A stretch of 64,000 bases of DNA from Pseudomonadota bacterium (GCA_018262235.1 JAGTRY010000010.1:1-64000), one strand, 5' to 3'; numbered from the stretch's first letter, positions 43,322-53,290 are shown. A program made the numbers and translations. The notes: generated from the letters alone by a model not told the origin.

Positions 43322-46300
43322 TCACGCCGGCGGGCCGGCAAGCGGGATGCGCAGCACGAATTCGGCGCCACCACCACTCCGGTTGCGCGCGAAGATATGA
43401 CCGCCATGGGCGCTGGCGATTTCGCGACAGATGGCCAGTCCCAAACCGGTTCCGCCAGCGCTGCTGCGGGTTTTGCTGCTTTGTACGAACTTGTCGAAAA
43501 CCGCTTCCAGCTCGTCTTCCGGAATGCCCGGGCCACGATCCGCCACGGTGATCTCCAGCGCGGCGACGGCGGCATGGGCATGGGCATGGCCTTCAAGACT
43601 GATGCTGCTGGGTTGCGTCTGCAGGAGGATCTCACCGCCGCTGGAGGAAAACTTGATGGCATTCGACAGCAGGTTGCGCAGGACTTGCGCCAGCAGTTTG
43701 GCATCGGCCTGAACCGTTGTGGCGCCGGTGTGCAGGGTACGGATCTGCAGATCCAGCTGAACGGCGAGGGCTTCAAACTCGCTGAGCGCTTCATGTGCCA
43801 GCTCCGCCACATCGACTTGCGAAAGCCGCACTTCCATGTGGCCTGCCTCGAGCTTGGAAAGATCCAGCAGGTCGTCGAGCAGGCTCATCAGGCGCTCGGC
43901 GCTGCTGACAATGCGCTCGAAATATCCGTAGGTGCGTTCGGTATTGCCCTCTGGCAGACGTTGCAGCCCGATGCGGGCAAAGCTGAGAATGCCGTGCATG
44001 GGGGTTCGCAACTCGTGTGACATATTGGTCAGGAAGAGTGACTTGGCTGCATTGGCCCGTTCGGCTTCCTCCTTGGCAATGAACAGGCGCGCTTCGGCCA
44101 GGCGCCAGGGCGTGACATCGAAATTCGCGCCCACGATGACCGGACGACCTTCGTCATCCAGACAACTGCCTTTGGCAATGACCCGGTAGCGGGGCTGGCC
44201 GGTCAGGGGGTGAGGCCGGAATTCTTCCTTGAGGATCAGCTTGCCCTGAAGCACTTCGGCGTCTTCGGCAAACACGATGCGCTGCATTTCGGGAGTGAAG
44301 GTCGAGAGCCGGCCGACCAGTTCTTCCTTGCTCATGCCGCGCTCGGTGGCAAAAGCCTGGTTGACGATCAGATAGTGGCTGCTGGCATCCTTCACGTACA
44401 CCGGCTGCGGGATCACGTCGATGAGGCGCTGCACGTATTGCTGGATGCGTTCGCTGCGTGCAGTCTCGCGCTGCAGGGCCGCAGCCAGCTCGCGTTCGGC
44501 CAGGCGCCAGCGTGTCACGTCGAAGGTCGAGACCACGATGACCTTGTCGCCGTTGGCATCCTCGCATCCTGCCTTCGAAACCACCCGATAGCGTTCCACG
44601 CCGTTGCGCGGGTTGGGTTTGTATTCTTCCTTGAAGACCACCTCGCCAGCCAGCACGCGTGCATCCTCTTCAGTGGTGAAACGGATGGCCTCCAGGCCGC
44701 TGATCTGCAGGCTGACCGAATCCTGCCCGGGCAACTCGTCTTTGCTGAGTTCCCGTTCATTGGCAAATGCCGTGTTGACGAGCAGGAACCGGCTGGCCGA
44801 ATCCTTGACATACACGGGGTAGGGAATGACGTCGATGAGGCGCTGGATGTATTGCTGGGTGCGTTCGTGGTTCTGCTGTTCGCGCTCAAGCGCCTGGGTC
44901 AATTCGCGCTCGGCCTGATACCAGCGCGTGATGTTGAAATTCGCGACGACGATCACCGGCCGGCCTTCACTATCCAGGCAGCATCCCTTCGAGATGATCC
45001 GGTGGCGCTCTTCACCCGTCACCGGATGAGGCTCGTGCTCTTCCTTGTAGATGACTTTCCCTGCCAGGACTTCCGCGTCCTCTGCGGAAACCGACGCACT
45101 CAGATCCGGATGGCTGTCCGCGATCCAGTCCCAGGAGCGCAGGCCGACGATGTCGGCTTTCGGTTTTCCGAGTTCCCTGGCGTGAGCCTCGTTGACCATC
45201 AGGTAACGGCTGTGGGCATCCTTGACCGAGACCGGCTGCGGGATCAGGTCGATCAGGCGCTGAACGTAATCCTGGACGCGGGTACGACGTTGCACCTCGC
45301 GTTCCAGTGCGGCGTGCAGCTCGGTTTCAGTGCGGCGATTGGTGGTGACGTTGTTGAGCGAGATGATGATGACGCGCCGGTCATCTGCGTCACGGCCCAC
45401 CACCTTGCGCGTGGTGAAGTAGCGCAGACCGCCCTCGGGGCTGCCGATCACGCTTTCATCGCTCAGGACGGTGCCATCCGGCTGGGCCAGCAGTGCACGC
45501 TCCGAGGCTTCGATGGGTTCGGCGATGGCAGCTTCGACGAAATCGGTCAGACGCTTTCCGATGATGTCCTGTGGCGCATGCCCGAGTACTTCAGCCGCGA
45601 TGCGGTTGACCATCAGGTACTTCAGTTCCTCATCCTTGATCAGCACCGGATTGGGCGTCACATCAAAGATCAGCTGCAGGAACTCGCGCAGTCTGGATTG
45701 CTGCGCCAGGGTTTGCTGGACCTCACGCTCGGCCTGACGCCAGGGCGTCACGTCAAAGTTGGCACCGACGATGACCGGCTGCCCTTCGGCGTCCAGACAG
45801 GAGCCCTTGGTGATCAGGCGGAACCGCTCCTTGCCGGTATGCATATGCGGAAGGCATTCTTCCTTGCTGATCATCTCGCCCGCCAGGACACGCTGGTCCT
45901 CATCGGCAATCGTGTCGGCCAGACGCAGTGTATTGGCCAGAGCAGAGGAGTTCTGGCCCATCAGTTCCTCACGCGTGCGCTGGCGTTCTTTGCAGAACGC
46001 ATCGTTGACCAGCACGTAGCGGCTGTGCGCATCCTTCACGTACACCGGCTGCGGGATCACGTTGATCAGGCGCTGCACGTATTGCTGGATGCGCTCTCCG
46101 CGGGCCATCTCGCGGTCCAGCACGGCTTGCAGCTGATGCTCGGCGGTTCGCCAGGCCGTCACGTCGAAATGTGTGCCAACCACCACTTTCTCGCCCCGTG
46201 CATCGATACAACAGCCCTTGGAAACGACCAGATGGCGGGCTTCTCCGTTATAGCGATGGCGGTTGATGACTTCCTTGAAGACGACCCGGCCAGCCAGCAC

Positions 46301-47047
46301 TTCCTGGTCTTCCTGCAGCATGGCGGTGGCGTGGGCCTGGTCTGCCAGCAGTTCGCCCGGGCGACGGCCGAGTACCTGATCGGCCGACAGATTGTGTGAA
46401 CGTGCGTAGGATTCGTTGATCAGCACAAAACGACCGCTTGCATCGCGGACATAAACAGGCTGCGGGATCACGTCGATCAGGCTTTGCACAAAAGCCTGCA
46501 TGCGCATTGCGCTTTCGAACTGCTCCTGGAACAGATGCTCGCGCTGGCTGCGGTCCTCGCATACCACCACCAGGCGGTCTGCGCCTTCGACCAGACGTGT
46601 CCGCAAGGCGATCAGCAAGGGGGTCGTGCCACTGCGCTCCAGCCAGACTTCTTCGCCCGGCACCTTTTCGCCCTGCAGACTTTTCTGGATCTGGCGTTCC
46701 AGGCGCACGCTGCACTCGCGCGGCAGCAGCCTGAGCAACTCCGCGCCCATGAGTCGGGTGCGAGGGAAACCGCTCAGTGCCGTGAAGGCTTCGTTACTTG
46801 CCAGGACGCGGGCGTTCGCATCGATCACCACATAGGGCAGGCTCACCGCCTCCAGTGCGGCGGTGGCATAGCGCAGATCGCGCTGGAGGAAATAGCTGCG
46901 TGCTGCCAGCACCCCGCTGCACAGCACGCCGGCTCCCGCCAGCAGCCAGGCGGATCCAAGACCCAGCATGGTGCTGGTAATGGCGATCAGGAGAAGCCCT
47001 GCAAGCGTGATTCCTGGCCAAACGAACCGCAGCATCTTCGTATCCAT
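43322..47047 (-). CDS. Membrane histidine kinase with seven tandem PAS domains
   Basis: The 1241-residue kinase has two N-terminal helices (about 5-50), seven consecutive PAS units of about 130 residues (about 60-985), then HisKA with His1011 (NMSHELRTP) and an HATPase domain (NLLSNAIKF, DRGPGIPED, GGTGLGLAI). No receiver or phosphotransfer domain follows, so a separate response regulator is needed and none is adjacent. Units 2, 3, 5, 6 and 7 are very alike, each starting (Y/F)(V/I)Q(R/S)LI(N/D)(V/L)IP and ending KG(S/C)C-D-G-PVIV-ANFDVT-W; unit 4 is divergent. The repeated DNA may recombine. A conserved cysteine near the end of most units (SKGCC, TKGSC, SKAGC) is notable. It is convergent with the DegP-type gene. 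Confidence 0.9.
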   Translation of the reverse strand: MDTKMLRFVWPGITLAGLLLIAITSTMLGLGSAWLLAGAGVLCSGVLAARSYFLQRDLRYATAALEAVSLPYVVIDANARVLASNEAFTALSGFPRTRLMGAELLRLLPRECSVRLERQIQKSLQGEKVPGEEVWLERSGTTPLLIALRTRLVEGADRLVVVCEDRSQREHLFQEQFESAMRMQAFVQSLIDVIPQPVYVRDASGRFVLINESYARSHNLSADQVLGRRPGELLADQAHATAMLQEDQEVLAGRVVFKEVINRHRYNGEARHLVVSKGCCIDARGEKVVVGTHFDVTAWRTAEHQLQAVLDREMARGERIQQYVQRLINVIPQPVYVKDAHSRYVLVNDAFCKERQRTREELMGQNSSALANTLRLADTIADEDQRVLAGEMISKEECLPHMHTGKERFRLITKGSCLDAEGQPVIVGANFDVTPWRQAEREVQQTLAQQSRLREFLQLIFDVTPNPVLIKDEELKYLMVNRIAAEVLGHAPQDIIGKRLTDFVEAAIAEPIEASERALLAQPDGTVLSDESVIGSPEGGLRYFTTRKVVGRDADDRRVIIISLNNVTTNRRTETELHAALEREVQRRTRVQDYVQRLIDLIPQPVSVKDAHSRYLMVNEAHARELGKPKADIVGLRSWDWIADSHPDLSASVSAEDAEVLAGKVIYKEEHEPHPVTGEERHRIISKGCCLDSEGRPVIVVANFNITRWYQAERELTQALEREQQNHERTQQYIQRLIDVIPYPVYVKDSASRFLLVNTAFANERELSKDELPGQDSVSLQISGLEAIRFTTEEDARVLAGEVVFKEEYKPNPRNGVERYRVVSKAGCEDANGDKVIVVSTFDVTRWRLAERELAAALQRETARSERIQQYVQRLIDVIPQPVYVKDASSHYLIVNQAFATERGMSKEELVGRLSTFTPEMQRIVFAEDAEVLQGKLILKEEFRPHPLTGQPRYRVIAKGSCLDDEGRPVIVGANFDVTPWRLAEARLFIAKEEAERANAAKSLFLTNMSHELRTPMHGILSFARIGLQRLPEGNTERTYGYFERIVSSAERLMSLLDDLLDLSKLEAGHMEVRLSQVDVAELAHEALSEFEALAVQLDLQIRTLHTGATTVQADAKLLAQVLRNLLSNAIKFSSSGGEILLQTQPSSISLEGHAHAHAAVAALEITVADRGPGIPEDELEAVFDKFVQSSKTRSSAGGTGLGLAICREIASAHGGHIFARNRSGGGAEFVLRIPLAGPPA

Positions 47048-47194
47048 TTTCAGGCTGATTGCTCAGGCGAAGCTTACCGCGCATTGCATGCCAGCAGCAC
47101 ATCATGGCGGTCCGGCGGGGTCAGACGGGATCCTGTCTTCAAAATCAGCCAGGGCTCGCGTGGCGAAAGATTGCGAACGGGGCAGGCGCAGGCA

Positions 47195-47220
47195 AGAAAA
47201 CGCCGCCCGCAGGCGGCGAT
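47195..47220 (-). terminator. FKBP gene terminator
   Basis: On the minus strand CGCCGCC-TGC-GGGCGGCG is followed by TTTTCTT, 19 bp beyond the stop at 47240. Confidence 0.85.
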
Positions 47221-47239
47221 TTCCTCATGCAGGGCCGGC

Positions 47240-47977
47240 TTACTTCTTGTCGGCGGGTTTGGCTGCGCTGCTCTTGGCCGGAGCCTTGGCTTGCGGCTTG
47301 GCGGCTTCCTTGGCGGGCGCCTTGGTCACCGACAGCAATTCCACTTCGAAGTTCAGCGTGGCATTCGGCGGAATCGGGCCGCCACCGTTTTCGCCGTAGG
47401 CAATGCTTGCCGGGCAGGTCAGCTTGGCCTTGCCGCCGACCTTCATCTTCTGCACGCCTTCGGTCCAGCACTTGATCACGCCGTTGAGCGGGAATTCGGC
47501 CGGTTCGCCACGTTTGTAGGAGCTGTCGAATTCCTTACCGTCGGTGAATGTGCCGCGGTAATTCACCTTGACGATATCGCTCTCGGCCGGGCTGGCGCCG
47601 GTGCCTTCCTTCAGTGACAGATACACCAGGCCGCTCGGCGTTTTCACCGCGCCAGCTTCCTTGGCGGCCTTCTCGGCAAACTCCTTGCCTGCGGCCAGTG
47701 CCTTTTCACCTTGTGCGGCGCGGCGGCTCTGTGCCAGTTGCTGGATCTTCGGACCGTAGGTTTCCATTTCGACGGCGGGCTTGGCGCCCGTGATCACATC
47801 GGTCATCCCCTTCTTGATGAATTCCAGCTCGGCCGGACTGAGATTGAAGGATGCGTTGGCTTGTTGGCCCAGTACCGAGCCCAGCGCGTACAGCGTCTTC
47901 TGGTCTTCGGTCATATCGGCGGCCTGCACGGCCGGAATCATCAGTGCCGCTGCCAGCACGAAAGCGAGTTTCTTCAT
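47240..47977 (-). CDS. FKBP-type peptidyl-prolyl isomerase, FkpA/Mip-like, periplasmic
   Basis: The 245-residue protein has a signal peptide (KLAFVLAAALMIPAVQAA), an N-terminal dimerising helical domain (about 22-110) and an FKBP domain (about 120-215; VKVNYRGTFTDGKEFDSS, GGKAKLTCPASIAYG). A lysine/alanine/proline tail of about 30 residues ends it. It speeds proline isomerisation of envelope proteins. AAGGAAAA precedes the ATG at 47977. Confidence 0.93.
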   Translation of the reverse strand: MKKLAFVLAAALMIPAVQAADMTEDQKTLYALGSVLGQQANASFNLSPAELEFIKKGMTDVITGAKPAVEMETYGPKIQQLAQSRRAAQGEKALAAGKEFAEKAAKEAGAVKTPSGLVYLSLKEGTGASPAESDIVKVNYRGTFTDGKEFDSSYKRGEPAEFPLNGVIKCWTEGVQKMKVGGKAKLTCPASIAYGENGGGPIPPNATLNFEVELLSVTKAPAKEAAKPQAKAPAKSSAAKPADKK

Positions 47978-48136
47978 CGGTTTTCCTTTGAGTAAGCACA
48001 TGCTCCGGGCCATGGTTTGCCACGGGAGCCGCAAGGATACGGGATTTACGCAGGGATGGCTGTGCACACGCTGGCGTCAATTCTGTAGCAGTCATCCGAC
48101 AAGCCTGGCAGGGGCGAGTTCCGGCCGGCCGGAAAC

Positions 48137-50137
48137 TCAGGCCAACGTGGCTTCGTACAGGCAATCGCGGCCGGCTTCCTTGGCTGCGTAGAGGGCATGA
48201 TCGGCGGCACGCAGCAGGGCTTCGGCCGTATCGCCATGCAGTCCGGCCTGTGCCAGTCCACCCGAGAAAGTGACCGCCGGCAGTGTTACGTGAGAAAGCT
48301 GGATCGGGCTCTCACGGATCCGGTTGGCAATCTGCTCGATGCGCTCACGCGCCTCGGCGGTGGTGGCGCCCGGCATCACCACCACGAATTCCTCGCCGCC
48401 GAAGCGGCACGCCAGGTCCGAACTGCGCAGATGCTGCTTGAGTGTGGCGGCCAGATGAACGAGTACCGCATCGCCGGCTTCATGTCCCCAGGTGTCGTTG
48501 ACGCGTTTGAAATGATCCAGATCGAGCATCACGATGGACAGGGGGCGACGCTCGCGCTGGGCACGCATCAGCTCGCGCGGCAGGGTTTCATCGAGATAGC
48601 GGCGATTCAGCAGCCCGGTCAGCGGATCGCGGATTGCCTGCTCGTGGAGGGCGTCCCGCAGACGGACATTGGATAGCGCAAGCTTCAGGGTCTCCGCCAC
48701 CATGGCGGCCAGATGCGTGATCCGCGCCCATTCGCGTTCGCTCACCTCGGCGGCTGAGCGTACGCTGAGCAAACCGAGGTTCTCGCCCAACACCTGCAGG
48801 GGGTGACAGATATACGGGCTGGTCGGCAGGGTATCGAAATGCTTGCAAGCCGCCCCATCGGCCAGATGTCGCATGGTATGGCGCTGGCCACGGCGCATGC
48901 CCCAGCAGGCACTGGCCGGGAAGCTGGCCAGTGCGCCGGCGCCATCCCCCCAGCGCGCCACGGTCTTCATCGTGTTTTCCCCTGCGGGCTGTACTGCCAG
49001 CGCACCACCCGTGCCCAGATTCAGACGTGCCAGGATGTGCTCGACCACTTCGAAGGCTTCGCCCGCGTTCAGGCAGCTCTGCAGGCGTTCATTGAGCTCG
49101 TTCAGGCGGGTCAGGTCCGCCGCATGGCGCTCCACCGATGCGAGCGAGAGCTTGAGTTGCGCATTGGTTTCCTGCAGCTGTTCGCGCGCCAGTTTTTCTT
49201 CGGTGATGTCGCGCACGATGCCCACGATGCGGTCGGCTTCATCGGCCCGACCGCGCAGGCATTCGCCCGTCGCGGCCAGCCAGTGCACCGAGCCATCCGG
49301 CCACACGATGCGGTGCTGCAGCGCGAAGCTGGTACTGCCCTGGCGCACGGCCTCCACGGCTGCAACGAGGGCGGCACGGTCATCCGGATGGACGCAGGCC
49401 ATCAGCCCTTCGAAAGGCCGTGAAAAATCGCGCAGGCGGAACCCGAACAGCGGCTCGACTTCGTCGGACCAGCTCAGTTCTTGATTCGCCAGATTCAGGT
49501 CCCAGCTGCCGATCCGCGCGGCGCGCTGGGCCAGGGCATAGCGCGCCTCGCTGATGCGCAGGCGCTGGTTGGCTTCCTGCAGTTCGGTGGTACGGCGGGT
49601 CAGGTTGTCGGTGATCTCGTTGAGGGCATCAAGCACGATCACCAGCGATTCGGACTGCTGGGCCAGGGCCTGCTCGCTGGCCTGTTCCCGCGGTTTGCCT
49701 TGTTGCAGAGCCAGGATCTCGCACGCCATCTGCATGTCGGTGCCGAGTACATGGAACAGCAACCACTTGGTCAGAGAGGGTAATAGCCGCCCCACTGCGA
49801 TGGCTGCGTTGGATTCGGCGCTGGCGGCCAGGTTGCGTACAATCCGGATCTGTTCCCGCAAAGAATCGTGGGCGTGGGTGTGCGAAGTGATGAAACCCGC
49901 ATCGAGCGCGTACTGGTTCATCATTGCTTCTTCGACCTCGAAGTGCTTGCTGGCGCATGCCAGCAGCTCGTCCAGCACGCCGATCAGCACCTCCTGGCAG
50001 ACCCCGTCGATGGCCAGCTGGGACAGGTGGTTGATCATCTGGACCAGCTTTGCATGCTGCTGGTCCAGTTCGCGCAGGCCGGTTTCAAACCTGCTGGACC
50101 AGACGAACATATCTTTCAGGTTGCTTGGATCGCTCAC
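48137..50137 (-). CDS. Diguanylate cyclase with hemerythrin, PAS and GAF domains
   Basis: The 666-residue signalling protein begins with a bacteriohemerythrin domain (about 12-140; LDQQHAKLV, HFEVEEAMM, HTHAHDSL) that can bind a di-iron centre and O2. A helical linker, a PAS domain (about 210-325), a GAF-like domain (about 350-490) and a GGDEF domain (about 500-660) follow. The active motif is GGEEF (about 577) with an RxxD inhibitory site (RSSD) five residues before it, so it should make c-di-GMP under product control. Oxygen-dependent c-di-GMP synthesis is the likely role (inference). Confidence 0.92.
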   Translation of the reverse strand: MSDPSNLKDMFVWSSRFETGLRELDQQHAKLVQMINHLSQLAIDGVCQEVLIGVLDELLACASKHFEVEEAMMNQYALDAGFITSHTHAHDSLREQIRIVRNLAASAESNAAIAVGRLLPSLTKWLLFHVLGTDMQMACEILALQQGKPREQASEQALAQQSESLVIVLDALNEITDNLTRRTTELQEANQRLRISEARYALAQRAARIGSWDLNLANQELSWSDEVEPLFGFRLRDFSRPFEGLMACVHPDDRAALVAAVEAVRQGSTSFALQHRIVWPDGSVHWLAATGECLRGRADEADRIVGIVRDITEEKLAREQLQETNAQLKLSLASVERHAADLTRLNELNERLQSCLNAGEAFEVVEHILARLNLGTGGALAVQPAGENTMKTVARWGDGAGALASFPASACWGMRRGQRHTMRHLADGAACKHFDTLPTSPYICHPLQVLGENLGLLSVRSAAEVSEREWARITHLAAMVAETLKLALSNVRLRDALHEQAIRDPLTGLLNRRYLDETLPRELMRAQRERRPLSIVMLDLDHFKRVNDTWGHEAGDAVLVHLAATLKQHLRSSDLACRFGGEEFVVVMPGATTAEARERIEQIANRIRESPIQLSHVTLPAVTFSGGLAQAGLHGDTAEALLRAADHALYAAKEAGRDCLYEATLA

Positions 50138-50254
50138 GCGCTCATCCTTTGCAAAACCGGCATGCCTTAGAGGGATATTAGGTGCCCTGCCGGCGCAAGG
50201 CCATAGAAATAAATACCGTCAATCTTCATGTTTCTCCCCGCTTTTCGAGACACC

Positions 50255-51628
50255 ATGCCACACGCCTCCACTCCGACTCCCGAACTTCTCGCCCCTGCCG
50301 GCAGCCTTGCGATGCTCGACACGGCCCTGGCCTTTGGCGCCAACGCCATCTATGCTGGCCAGCCGCGCTACAGCTTGCGCGTGCGCAACAACGATTTCGG
50401 CGATCTGGCCTTGCTGAAATGCGGCATCGACCGCGTGCATGCGGCACAGGGCAAGTTCTACCTCGTCTCCAACATTTTCCCGCATGGCGCCAAGCTCAAG
50501 ACCTATGTGCGCGACATGGCGCCGGTCATCGCGCTGGGGCCGGATGCACTCATCATGTCGGACCCGGGGCTCATGATGATGGTGCGTGAAGCGTGGCCGG
50601 ATCAGCCCATCCACCTCTCGGTGCAAGCCAATACCGTGAATGCCGCCGCGGTGAAATTCTGGGCGCGCAATGGCGTTTCGCGCGTGATCCTGTCGCGCGA
50701 ACTCTCGCTCGAAGAGATCGCCGACATCCGCCAGGCCTGCCCGGATACCGAGCTTGAAGTCTTCGTGCATGGCGCGCTGTGCATCGCCTATTCCGGGCGG
50801 TGCCTGCTCTCCGGCTATCTCAACCATCGCGACCCGAACCAGGGAAGCTGCACCAACGCCTGCCGCTGGGATTTCAAGGTGCACCCCGGCCGTACCGATG
50901 CGAGTGGCGACGTGTTCCTGATCGAAGAACGCGAGCGCCGCGCCGGCAGCTACAACGTGATCGAAGAAGACGAGCACGGCACCTACATTCTCAACAGCAA
51001 GGACCTGCGCGCCATCGAACATGTGCAGCGACTGGTCGACATCGGGGTCGATTCGCTCAAGATCGAAGGCCGTACCAAGAGCCCGTATTACGTTGCCCGC
51101 ACGACCCAGGCCTACCGTGCCGCCATTGACGCGGCAGTGGCCGGCCGGGCGCTCGACCCGGCCCTGATCGATTCGCTCGACGGGCTTGCCAACCGGGGCT
51201 ACACCGGCGGGTTCTTCGCACGCCACCACGAAGCGGGCAAGAATGCCGGCCGGCCGGATGACAGTGGCTTCCAGAACTACCAGCGTGGCACCTCCGAATC
51301 CGCGCGCAGCCTGTATGTCGGCGACGTGGTCGCGTATGACACCGTGCGCGGACTGGCCGAGGTCGAAGTCAAAAACCGTTTTGCCGTTGGCGACCGGCTC
51401 GAACTCGTGCAGCCCCAGGGCAATCGCGTCATCGAATTGTCGGCCATGCAGCAGGCCGATGGCAGCGCCATGCCGATTGCACCGGGGAGCGGTCACCGCG
51501 TCTGGCTGCCGCTGCCGGCCGATAGCGTCGGCGCCTTCCTGACCCGCTTCATGGTACAGAACGAAACCATGCCGCTTGAATCAGCCGCGGCCGGCTGCAC
51601 GAGCGGCGGCTGTGAGGGCTGCGGCTGA
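50255..51628 (+). CDS. Peptidase U32 family protein, TrhP (YegQ)-like tRNA hydroxylation protein
   Basis: The 457-residue protein opens with ELLAPAGSLAMLDTALAFGANAIYAG, typical of U32 proteins, and holds the family iron-sulfur cysteine pattern (FVHGALCIAYSGRCLLS, GSCTNACRW). Related TrhP proteins take part in 5-hydroxyuridine formation at tRNA position 34. The C-terminus is Cys/Gly rich (TSGGCEGCG). Start at 50255 (MPHASTPTP) follows the upstream gap to the divergent GGDEF gene. Confidence 0.88.
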   Translation: MPHASTPTPELLAPAGSLAMLDTALAFGANAIYAGQPRYSLRVRNNDFGDLALLKCGIDRVHAAQGKFYLVSNIFPHGAKLKTYVRDMAPVIALGPDALIMSDPGLMMMVREAWPDQPIHLSVQANTVNAAAVKFWARNGVSRVILSRELSLEEIADIRQACPDTELEVFVHGALCIAYSGRCLLSGYLNHRDPNQGSCTNACRWDFKVHPGRTDASGDVFLIEERERRAGSYNVIEEDEHGTYILNSKDLRAIEHVQRLVDIGVDSLKIEGRTKSPYYVARTTQAYRAAIDAAVAGRALDPALIDSLDGLANRGYTGGFFARHHEAGKNAGRPDDSGFQNYQRGTSESARSLYVGDVVAYDTVRGLAEVEVKNRFAVGDRLELVQPQGNRVIELSAMQQADGSAMPIAPGSGHRVWLPLPADSVGAFLTRFMVQNETMPLESAAAGCTSGGCEGCG

Positions 51629-51640
51629 GCAGGTGATTGC

Positions 51641-51805
51641 TTACTTGTGCCCGCTGCCGCTCCAGCCGCTGCCGGAGCCAGTCGAGAAGCCCGAGCTATT
51701 CCCCCAGGAGCGATAGCTGCCACTGCTGCTGGTGAGGCTGTGATTCACGCCGGTGACCACCGTGGTGACGATGAGCGCGTAAAGCAGATAGACCAGGCGA
51801 TTCAT
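51641..51805 (-). CDS. 54-residue Ser/Gly-rich single-helix membrane protein
   Basis: A short open frame encodes one hydrophobic helix (about 4-20, LVYLLYALIVTTVVTGV) and a tail almost wholly of Ser, Gly and Trp (SSSGSYRSWGNSSGFSTG and so on, ending GHK). Its ATG overlaps the stop of the DUF4178 gene (ATGA), giving strong support for coupled translation. I do not recognise a named family. A membrane-anchored flexible tail may serve as a partner for DUF4178. Confidence 0.75.
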   Translation of the reverse strand: MNRLVYLLYALIVTTVVTGVNHSLTSSSGSYRSWGNSSGFSTGSGSGWSGSGHK

Positions 51806-53286
51806 GCGTCATCTCCGATGGGGCCTGGCGTATCGCCACCGCCCATCCATACAGGCAGCCACAGCAGAAGCAGGGCCAGGCCGGTGAAGATCCACGCGCC
51901 GGGATGCTCGTCGAAGAAGAGCGGCGGCGCATTGAGGATCACCAGGATCCAGCTCGCGGCCTTGGCGAACCCCTGCAGCGAGTCCGTCACACGGCTTGCG
52001 GGACCTGCCTTGGCGGTACTGCCCGCCGGCTTGGCGAAGAGGCTGGCGATGCGCTCGGCGCTGAGCGTGCGGCTGCGCGACCAGGTCACCTCTTCTGCCG
52101 TCATTTCTTCGCAGAGCACACCGTCCGGGCCGTAGTAGTCGGTCACGCGGCTCTTGTCACCGATCTTCACGCGCCAGTTGAAGGCGCCGGCGGCGTAGAT
52201 CACTTCGCTGCCGTACGCCCACTTCCTGGTGTAGGTTTTGCCGCCCAGGCTGACGCGGTTGCCCGAGATGTCAGGCAGGCTGTTGAGCACCTCGGTGCGC
52301 GTCCACTCCGTGTCGGTTTCGACGATCCACAGGAAACCCTTGGCCGCGTTGAAAAGCAGATACTCGGTCCAGACCTCGGATTCATCCGAGCCAAATTCGC
52401 GGCAACGCATCAGGCCGATGATTTGCCATTTCACGCCATCGAGCGTGCCGGCATCCCCGAGCTGCAAAGTGGTGTTCACGCGGGCAAGTTCCGCGTGCCT
52501 GGCGAGCACCTCGGCCTTGTCGCCAGAGAGCGCCACTTCGGCGTGGCAGCTTGGGCAGACGAGGTGCTCGGCACGGCCCGGAATGCGTTCGATGCCGCTG
52601 CCGCAGTTCGGGCATTCCAACGCTTTCGTCTTGCCTTTGAGCTTGCCGGCAGTCTCTTCGACCTGATCGTCATTGCGCAACAGCTGGCACTTGAGCGCCT
52701 CCAGCGTGGTTGCTACGCCGAGGTAGACTTGTGGCGTGTCGCTCTCCGAATAATCGAGGGTCAGGAAGCGTTCGCCGCTGCGGAAATCCGCCACCCGGGC
52801 CTGATAGCCGCTGCCGACCTGAAATGGCAGCTCGCCGTCGCCCGCCACGCATTGCGCGGTGCGCACATCGGTGGCGACGAAGCGCTGGCCATCCCACGGA
52901 ATCGTCGCGCCGGGCCTGATCTGCTCGAACGCGGGCGCTTTGTTGGGAGCGCCTTTGGGCAAGGTGAACACGTATTGGCCCGAGCCATCCGAGAGCCAGC
53001 CCGCCGTGCCGTCGTCGAAGAGCACATACCACTCGTTCCAGAAACCATCGTCATAGCGCAGCTGGATTCGCCCGACCACCGCGAAGTTCTTGCCCTCATA
53101 CACGCCCGAAGTGGTGATCTGGATGCGCGTGTGATCCTCGATCACCTCGCTCATGCGCCCGATGTTGCGCACCGCCTCCGCCTCGCGCAGCAGGGTGCTG
53201 CGGCAATAGGCGCACACCGCCATCACCGAGCCGGCTGATCTGAACTGGACTTCAGCCCCGCAGGCGGGGCAGGCGGTTTTGTACAT
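51802..53286 (-). CDS. DUF4178 zinc-ribbon membrane protein
   Basis: The 494-residue protein starts with a zinc ribbon (CPACGAEV...CAYC), has two DUF4178 modules (about 50-190 and 265-400; VVGRIQLRYDDGFWNEWYVLF, then DGVKWQIIGLMRC), a second zinc ribbon between them (CPNCGSGIERIPGRAEHLVCPSC, about 215-245) and two C-terminal helices (about 435-480). Function is unknown. DUF4178 genes often lie with SPFH, DUF350 and spermidine-synthase-like genes, as here. The small membrane protein is coupled downstream. Confidence 0.85.
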   Translation of the reverse strand: MYKTACPACGAEVQFRSAGSVMAVCAYCRSTLLREAEAVRNIGRMSEVIEDHTRIQITTSGVYEGKNFAVVGRIQLRYDDGFWNEWYVLFDDGTAGWLSDGSGQYVFTLPKGAPNKAPAFEQIRPGATIPWDGQRFVATDVRTAQCVAGDGELPFQVGSGYQARVADFRSGERFLTLDYSESDTPQVYLGVATTLEALKCQLLRNDDQVEETAGKLKGKTKALECPNCGSGIERIPGRAEHLVCPSCHAEVALSGDKAEVLARHAELARVNTTLQLGDAGTLDGVKWQIIGLMRCREFGSDESEVWTEYLLFNAAKGFLWIVETDTEWTRTEVLNSLPDISGNRVSLGGKTYTRKWAYGSEVIYAAGAFNWRVKIGDKSRVTDYYGPDGVLCEEMTAEEVTWSRSRTLSAERIASLFAKPAGSTAKAGPASRVTDSLQGFAKAASWILVILNAPPLFFDEHPGAWIFTGLALLLLWLPVWMGGGDTPGPIGDDA

Positions 53287-53290
53287 TTTA

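Noticed and set aside
44210-46399. Plus-strand frame of 729 codons
   Set aside because: Antisense to the PAS repeats of the kinase; its apparent internal repeats only mirror the PAS repeats.
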